NCBI RefSeq assembly: GCF_001613145.1
Contig: NZ_BDBU01000034.1
Location: 1-64,000, forward strand
Source of the DNA: Nocardia jejuensis NBRC 103114
GTDB lineage: Bacteria; Actinomycetota; Actinomycetes; Mycobacteriales; Mycobacteriaceae
Reading direction: 5' to 3'
DNA length: 64,000 bases
In this document: in pieces, positions 25,001 through 34,000 of the stretch
How the letters are laid out: the number at the start of each line of letters is the position of its first letter
How positions within the stretch are numbered: position 1 is the stretch's first letter
Translations under genes and position numbers: made by a program
The notes under the pieces: generated by a model
What the model was told of the DNA's origin: nothing
Database searches by the model: none
Seen by the model: only the letters and a program-made list of their open reading frames with translations

Positions 25001-28000
25001 CGACGACAATTTCTTCGCCCTGGGCGGTGACAGCATCGTCGCCATTCAGCTCGTGGCGCGCGCCAAGACCGCGGGACTGGGCCTGCGAGCACGGGACGTG
25101 TTCGAACACAAGACGGTCGCGGGCCTGGCCGCCGTGGCCACCGAGGTCACCGCCCTCGAGGTGCGGGAGCTCCCCGGCGGCGCGATCGGCCCGATCGCGC
25201 TGACCCCGATAGTGCACGCCATGCTCGACACCGGGGACACCTGGTCGCGCTATGCCCAGGCGGTGCTGATCCCACTCCCCCGCGACGTCGACCGCTCCCG
25301 CCTCGAACCCGCACTGCAGGCCCTGCTGGACCGCCACGACCTGCTGCGCAGCACACTCGCGCGGACCGGTGCACGGACCACGGCGCCATCCGGCGGCAAT
25401 GACGGCCCCTCCCCGGCAAGTACCGCCGAGAGCGTGAACAGCGCTGCGGAACAACCACTTTCGACAAGCAGCGACTCGGCGTCGGGCGCCGAGGCCGCCA
25501 TCGGGCACACACGGGGCAGCACCTCGGCCCAGGATCTGCGGGACAACCCGATCGCGGGCGACGGATCCGGCGGCGACGCGATGCCCGGATGGTCCGCGCC
25601 TACGCCGGAGTGGGAGTGGCGGGTCGGCGAGCCCGGATCGGTGCTCGCGGGATCGCTCATCGACATCGTCGGCGCCGAGTCGAATTCCGATGGGGAGTTC
25701 GAGTTGCAGCGAGCCGCCGATCTGCTGGATCCGGTGCGCGGGGTCGTGGTGCGATGCGTGCTGATCGAGCGTCGTGACGCCGGGCCGCTGTTGTGGGTCG
25801 TGCTGCACCACCTGGTGACCGACGGGGTGTCGTGGCGGATTCTGCTGCCGGATCTCGCGACCGCGTGGGCGGGCGGAGCGCTGCCCGCGGTGGGGACGTC
25901 GTTCCGGCGATGGGCGCACGCACAGGCCGAGCAGGCCGGCGCGCGAGCGGCGGAACTGCCGCTGTGGCAGCGGATCTCGCGGACACCGGATCCACTGCTG
26001 GGTTCGCGCGCGCTGGATCCGGCGCGCGACACCGCGGACACCATGCACCAGGTGCAGACCGTCATCGACGCCGACATCACCTCGGCGGCACTGGAACTCG
26101 TTCCGGAGCGGTTCCACTGCGGCGTGGACGACGCGCTGCTGACCGCGCTCGCCATGGCGTCCAGCCGCTGGCGGGGCACCGGACACACCCTGCTCACGCT
26201 GGAAGGCCACGGCCGCGAGGAGGCGATCCTGCCGGGCGCGGACATCGCCCGGACAATCGGGTGGTTCACCAGCGTGTATCCGGTCGGACTGGACCTGAGC
26301 GGAATCGATCTCGAGGACGCGTTCCGCGGCGGCGCGGCGGCCGGTGCGGCGCTCAAGACCGTCAAGGAGCAGTTGCGGGCGATTCCGGACAAGGGTGTCG
26401 GGTTCGGCATGCTGCGCTATCTGGACGCCGCGACGGCCCCCGAGCTCGCCGATGCCCCGACTCCACAACTGAGCTTCAACTATCTCGGGCGCACCGGGGC
26501 CGGCACGGGCGGCGCCGATGCGGCCGAAACACCGTGGCTGCCCAAACGATTCGCCGCCACCAACCACGATCGCGCACCGCTCGCCGCCGTCATCGACATC
26601 AATGCCTTCCAGACCGATGCCGGACTCGAGGTGACCTGGGCATACGCCGCGCGACTGGTGAACGAGGCCCGGGTCCGCGAGTTCGCGACGCTGTGGACGC
26701 AAGCGCTCGCGGCGCTGGCCACCCACGCGCGCGGTGCGGACGCGGGCGGGCACACCCCCTCGGACTTCCCGCTGATCACCCTGCGCCAGCACGACATCGA
26801 GAGCTGGGAGCTCGACTACCCGGACCTCGCCGATGTGTGGCCGCTCTCGCCGCTGCAGTACGGGCTGCTGTTCCACGCCCGGTACGACACCGATACCTCC
26901 GACGGGTACACGGTGCAGACCCGGCTGAGCCTGGCGGGCCGGGTGGATGCGAGCCGCCTGCTCGCCAACGCGCAGGCGCTGCTGAGTCGGCACGACGTGT
27001 TGCGGGTCGCCTTCGTGGAGACATCGGACGGGCCACGGCAGATCGTCGTCGGCGATGCCGAATTGCCATGGCAGGAAACCGATCTCACCGCCATCGACGA
27101 ACCCGCCGAACGTCAGCGGGAGCTCGAGCGCCTGATCAGCGTGGACGCGGGCACCCGGTTCGACCTCGCGCGCCCGCCGCTGGTGCGGTTCAGCCTGATC
27201 CGTACCGACGCCGAGGCGTACACGCTGCTCATGACCAATCACCATCTGGTGCTCGATGGTTGGTCCACGCCGCTGGTGGTGCGGGAACTGCTGGCCGGAT
27301 ATCTGGCCGCGGTCACCGGGCACGAACTGCCCGTCGCACCCGTGCACTCCTATCGTGAATTCCTGTCCTGGCTGGGTGATCAGGACGAGGCCGAGTCCAT
27401 GGCCGTCTGGGCCGACGCGCTGGCCGGAGTCGATTCCCCGACGCGCGCGGTACCCAGCCTCGCCGGGATCAGCTCCACCGAATCCGGCATGGTCTCGGTC
27501 GATTTCGACTCCGAGTCGCTGGGCCGGCTGGAACGGACGGTCCGCACGGCGGGCGCGACGGTGAACACCGGCGTGCAGGCCGCGTGGGCGCTGCTGCTGG
27601 CCATGCTGACCGGCCGCACCGATGTGGTGTTCGGCGGCACAGTGTCCGGACGGCCGCCGCAGCTGACCGGTGTGGAGGACATGGTCGGGCTGTTCATCAA
27701 CACGCTGCCGGTGCGGGTGCGGCTGAATCCGGCCGAACCGGTGGGTGAACTGCTTGCTCGCGTGCAGAGCGAGCAGTCCCGGCTGCTGGATCATCAGCAC
27801 GTCGGACTGGCCGCGATCCACCGTGCGGTCGGGTTGCCGGAGCTGTTCGACACCCTCACCGTGTTCGAGTCCTACCCGATCGATCGCGAGACCCTGTCGC
27901 AGGCACTCGATATCGCGGGCATGCGGATCCTCGACGTGGAGGGAACGGACGCCACCCCGTATCCGCTGAACCTCATGGTGATTCCGCAGCGCGCCGCAGA

Positions 28001-31000
28001 CGGAGCCGAAAGTCTGCGCATCACCATCAAATTCATGGCCGACGAGCTGCCCGAGGCCGGCGCGCGACGGCTGCTGGACCGCTTCGTGCACCTGCTCACC
28101 CAGATCGCGGAGCACCCCGATCACCGGGTCGCCCGGCTGCAGCACTGTGAGCCCGCCGAACGCCGGGTGCTGCTGCCGGTCCGGGGCGGCGACCCCGTCC
28201 CGCTGCGCACGCTGCCCGACATCCTGGCCGCCGGAGCACGGGTGAACCCGGATGCCATCGCCGTCAGCTCCGACACCCTGACCATGTCGTATCGCGATCT
28301 GGATGCCTGGTCCAACCGTTTCGCCCGGCTGCTGCTGCGCCGCGGCGTGCGCCGGGAGATGTTCGTGGTGCTCGCCCTGACCCGGTCGGTGGAATCGGTG
28401 GTGGCGGTGTGGGCGCTGGCCAAGACCGGTGCGGCCTTCCTGCCCCTGGACCCCAACTATCCGGTCGAGCGGATCGAGCACATCCTCTCCGATTCGCGCG
28501 CGCCGATCGGCGTGACGGTGTGCTCGGTGGGCGAAACCCTGCCCGGCACCATCGACTGGCTGCTGCTGGACGACCTCAACACCATTCGCCGCGTCATGAC
28601 GGTGTCCGACGCACCGATCACCGACGCGGAGCGCGGCGGCCCGATCACGCTGGGTCAGGTCGCCTACCTGATCTACACCTCCGGCTCGACCGGCAAGCCC
28701 AAGGCCGTACTGCTGAGTCATCGCGGCCTCGCGAATCTCGCTGCCTCCCAGCAGTTCCTGCTCGATCTGGACGAGACCTCCAGCACCCTGCAGGTCGCCT
28801 CGCCCAGCTTCGACGCCTCGGTGCACGAACTGCTCATGGCGCACGGCGCGGGTGGGCGGCTGGTGCTCTCGCCGCCCGATGTGTACGGCGGCAGCGAACT
28901 CGAAGAGCTCATGCGCACCGAACGGGTGACCCACGCGGTGATCACGCCGTCGGTGCTGGCCACCATGAACCCGCACGGGCTCGCCGAACTGCGCTGCCTC
29001 TCGGTCGCCGGTGAGGCCGCCGGGGCCGAGCTGGTGGCCGCCTGGTCCGCCGGGCGGCGCATGGTGAACCTGTACGGCCCCACCGAATTCAGCGTCTGGG
29101 CGACCGGGCCGGGCGAACTGCGCGCGGGTGAGCTGATCACCATCGGCGCACCGATTCGCGGTGCGGCGGCCATGGTGCTGGACACCTGGCTGCGACCGGT
29201 GCCCCTGGGCGTGACCGGTGAGCTCTATCTGGCGGGACCGGCGCTGGCGCGCGGCTACTTCAACCGATTCGGTTTGACCGCAGCACGTTTCGTCACCAAT
29301 CCGTACGGCGCACCCGGAACCCGCATGTACCGCACCGGCGATATGGTGCGCTGGGTCGAGGTCAAGGGACCCGATGGCGTTGTGCTGGAGCTGGAATACC
29401 AGGGCCGCAGCGACTTCCAGGTCAAGATCCGCGGGCTGCGCATCGAACTCGGCGAGATCGACGCGGTGCTCGCGGCGGACGAACAGGTCGAATACGCCGC
29501 CACCATCGGATGCCCCGGCCCCACGGGACAAACGGTGCTCGTGTCCTACGTGGTCGGGATGTCCGGGGAGCCGCTGGACACCGAGCTGCTGCGCACCCGC
29601 GTCGCGGCCTCGCTGCCCGGGTACATGGTGCCGAGCTACATTCTCGAACTCGACGAGGTGCCGCTCACACCGGTCGGCAAACTCGACCGCAATGCCCTGA
29701 CCCCACCGGATTTCAGCAGTCTGCTGGAGCGGTACCTCGCACCGCGCACGCCGGTGGAGACGGCGGTGGCCGAGGTGTTCGCCGAGGTCCTCGGCGCCGA
29801 GCGGGTCAGCATCGACCGCTCCTTCTTCGAGCTCGGCGGCAACTCGCTCAGTGCCACCCGGGTGGTGGCGCGCGTCAATGCCGCGCTTGGCGCGACCGTC
29901 GCACTGCGCGATCTGTTCGACGCACCGACGGTCGCACAGCTCTCGGCCCGGGTGATTCCGGCCGGGGACACCGCCGGACGCACCGCACTCGCACCGCGAA
30001 TCCGCCCGGACCGGGTCCCGCTCTCCCCCGCGCAGCAACGCATGTGGGTGCTCAACCGCCTCGACCCGACCTCGGCGGCCTACAACATCACCGTGGCGCT
30101 GCGCCTGACCGGCGAGCTGGATCCGCACGCGCTGCGCCTGGCCGTCGCGGATGTGGTCGCCCGGCACGAAACCCTGCGCACCATCTACCCGGCCGATGCG
30201 GACGGACCGCGCCAGGTGGTGGTGAGCGTGGACGCGGCAGCGCCGACCATGCGAGTGGTGGACTCGAACGACGGTGCGGCCCTGCGTGATCGGATCGAGG
30301 AACTGACCGGCGCCGGATTCGATCTCACTCGCGAAGCCCCGCTCCGTGTGGGCCTGATCCGGATCACCGGAGGAGACCCGGACGCTCGATTCGGTCCGCC
30401 CGGATGGGAGGGCGAGATCACCGCGTCCCGGCACGCCATCGTGCCGATGCCTCCCGAGAATGCCGGAGCCGCACCGTATTCGGACCGCCGCGCGGGAGCA
30501 CCGGCCTGGTCGCCGGTGGAGTCGCCGAATCGGGAGCAGCCGGGAGCCCCCGCGCGGGGATCCATCGGCTGGCGACCGGCCGGACCGCCGAATCCACCGC
30601 GCGAGGGATCCCGCGGCTGGGCGCCCGCTGGACCCGTCGGCCGTCCGCCCATGGCACGGCCCGGCCCGGCACCGGCCGGCGGCGCACCCGCGAGATCGGG
30701 TGCGACCGCCGGGGCATCACCGGTCCGGCCGGATTCGATGCGGTCGGCCCGCGCCTCGGACGCACGGCCGAACGACGCGGCGGTCGTGCCGCATTCGCAC
30801 GCACATCCCGAGGCCGGGGTCACGGGCCGGAAAGCGCGGGGGCACAGCGCGCCTGCGGTGCATGTCGTCGTGCTGGTGGTGCATCACATCAGCGCGGACG
30901 GGACGTCGATGGCGCCGCTGGCGACCGATCTCATGGCTGCGTATCTGGCTCGGCGAGGTGGGGACGCGCCGGAGCGGGAGCCGCTGCGGGTGCAGTACGC

Positions 31001-34000
31001 GGACTACTCGCTGTGGCAACGCGAGCTGCTCGGGGACGACAAGGACGCCGACTCCGTCGCGGCGCGGCAGATTCGGTACTGGACCGAGCGGCTCGCCGCG
31101 ACGCCCGATGTGCTGGAACTCCCGACCGATCGGCCGCGACCGGCGGTGCAGAGCATGCGCAGCGCGGATCTGAAGTTCACCATCGACACCCAATTGCACA
31201 GTGCCCTCACCCGAGTGGCGACGGACACCGACACCAGCCTGTTCATGGTCGTGCACGCCGCCTTGGCGGTGCTGCTCTCGCGCTTGGCCGGCACCCCCGA
31301 CGTCCTGATCGGCACCGCGATCGCGGGCCGGGGCGAGGCCGCGCTGGACGATCTGGTCGGGATGTTCGTCAATACGCTGGCGCTGCGCACACCGGTCGAT
31401 CCGGGTGCTGACTTCCGCGAGTTCCTGGCAGCGGTGCGCACCTCGGATCTGGATGCCTTCGCACATGCGGACGTGCCGTTCGAGCGCCTGGTGCAGGTGC
31501 TCGATCCACCGCGCTCCACCGCGCACCATCCGCTGTTCCAGGTGTCGCTGTCGCTGCAGAACTTCAGCACGCCGAGTCTCGAATTCCCCGGTCTGCGAGT
31601 GGATGTCGAGCCGATCTCCCGCGATTCGGCGCAGTTCGACCTCACCTTCGACCTGCGCGATCCGGGAACGGAGAACGCCGGGCTGGAGGGCGTGCTGAGC
31701 TATGCGGTCGATCTGTTCGACCGGACCGGCGCGGCGCGGCTGCTGGCGCGGTGGCGGCGCGTGCTGCTGGCCGTCAGCGCCGATCCCGATGTCCGGATCT
31801 CCGATATCGATCTGCTGGACGAGGCCGAGCGCGCCGCACTGGTGCCGGTGCGCGGGGCGCGCGGTTCCGGGGTCACCACCCTGGCCGAGCTGCTGACCGC
31901 CACCGCGACGACGCGGCCGGATCATCCGGCCATCGTCGCGGATGGGCGCAGCATCAGCTACTGGGACCTGTACACCGACTCCGATCAGCTCGCCGAATTG
32001 CTGGCCGCCTCCGGCGCAGGGCCGGAAACCGTGGTGGCCCTTGCCCTTTCCCGGGGACCGGAGCTGCTGACCGCTCTGTGGGCGACCGCGAAGACCGGGG
32101 CCGCCTTCCTGCCCATCGATCCGCGTCTCCCGCTCGAGCGGATGGATCACATGCTCGCCGACTCCGCGGCGGTGCTGGGCATCACCACCTCCACGCACCG
32201 CCCGCTGCTGCCCGAGGGCACCCGCTGGCTGGTGCTGGATCAGCTCGACTCGGCCCAGGAGCTGGCGATGGGCCGCACCGGCACCCTCGCGCTGGACGAT
32301 CACCTGTCCGGTGGAGTCGGGATCGGGCCGAATCCCGCCACCCGCCCGGAGAATCCGGCCTGGCTGATCTACACCTCGGGCTCGACCGGCACACCCAAGG
32401 GCGTGTCGGTATCGCATCGCGGCATCGCCGATCTCGTTGCGGCACAGCGTCATCAGCTCGGACTGAACCACACCTCACGGGTGCTGCAGGTCGCCTCACC
32501 GAGTTTCGACGCCTCCGCCTTCGAGGCGCTGATGGCATTCGGGGCGGGCGGCACCGCGATCGTGGCGCCGCCGGACGTGTTCGGCGGGGACTCCCTGGCC
32601 GAACTGATCGTCCGTGAGCAGGTCACCCATCTGGTGATCACCCCGTCCGCGCTCGCCACCATGGATCCCGAGGTGGTCACCAGCGTGCGGGTGCTGGCCG
32701 TCGCCGGGGAGGCCATCGGTCCGGAGCTGGTGGAGCGCTGGGCGCCCGGCCGGATGCTGGTGAACCTGTACGGGCCCACCGAATTCACCATCTGGGCGAC
32801 CTGTTCCGAGCCGCTGCGGCCCGATCGCCCGGTCACCATCGGCCGGCCGATTCGCGGGGCCGCCACTCTCGTGCTGGACGACCGGCTGCGACCGGCGCCG
32901 ATGGGCGTGGCCGGAGAACTGTATCTGGCCGGGCCCGCCCTGGCGCGCGGCTATCACGCCCGGCCCGGGCTCACCGCCGCCCGCTTCGTCGCCGATCCGT
33001 ACGGCGCGGCGGGCGAACGGATGTACCGCACCGGCGATCTGGTCCGCTGGACCGGAACCCTGACCTCCCCACGCCTGGAATACCTGGGCCGCACCGACTT
33101 CCAGGTGAAGGTGCGCGGACAGCGCATCGAGCTCGGTGAGATCGACGCGGTGCTCGCCCAGGCCGAGGGCGTCGATTTCGCTGTCACCCTGGGTGTTTCC
33201 GGTCCGGGCGGCGCCACGGCATTGGCCGCCTATCTGCTGCCCGCGCCCGGCGCCGTGATCGATCTCGCGACCGTGCGCAACCACGCGGCCGACCGGCTGC
33301 CGGGGTACATGGTGCCCTCGGCGTTCGTGGTGCTGGAGGCCATCCCGCTCACCGCGGTGGGCAAGCTGGATCGAAAAGCGCTGCCGGAACCGGTGTTCGA
33401 GGCCGAGACCGAGTATCGCGCGCCCTCCACTCCGAGTGAGACCGCGCTCGCGGAGATCGTGGCCGAACTGCTCGGCCGCGAACGGGTCGGCGTGCACGAC
33501 TCGTTCTTCGCGCTCGGCGGCGACAGCATTCTGGCCATCCAGCTGGTGTCCCGGGCACGACTGCGCGGGCTGGAACTGAGCCCCCTGCAGGTCTTCGAGC
33601 ATCGCACCGTCGCCGCGCTCGCCGCACTCGCGGACAGCGCCGGTGCGGCCGTGGTGCTCGAGGAACTGCCCGGCGGCGGAGTGGGCGATCTGCCGCTCAC
33701 CCCGATCATGCGGTGGATGACCGAACGCGGCGGGGACTTCGGCCGCTTCGCGCAGACCGCCGTTCTGGACCTGCCGCCCGGCATCACCCGCGCACAGGTC
33801 CTCGCCACCCTCACCGCCGTGGTGGACCGTCACGACGCCCTGCGCGCGTACCTGGTCCCCGCGAGCGGGAATCCGCAGCGGCCCGGCGACCCTCGTCCGA
33901 ACCCCGGCGAGGTGCGTGAGCCGCGGTTGCACGTCCGCGCACCGGGCGAGGTGGATGTGGATGCCCTGCTGTACCGGATCGAGTTCGACACCGACGACAC

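Noticed and set aside
24186..30434. A 2082-codon open frame on the reverse strand inside the NRPS gene
   Set aside because: It is the antisense shadow of a high-GC coding region, with His/Arg/Gly-rich low-complexity translation and no family motifs.
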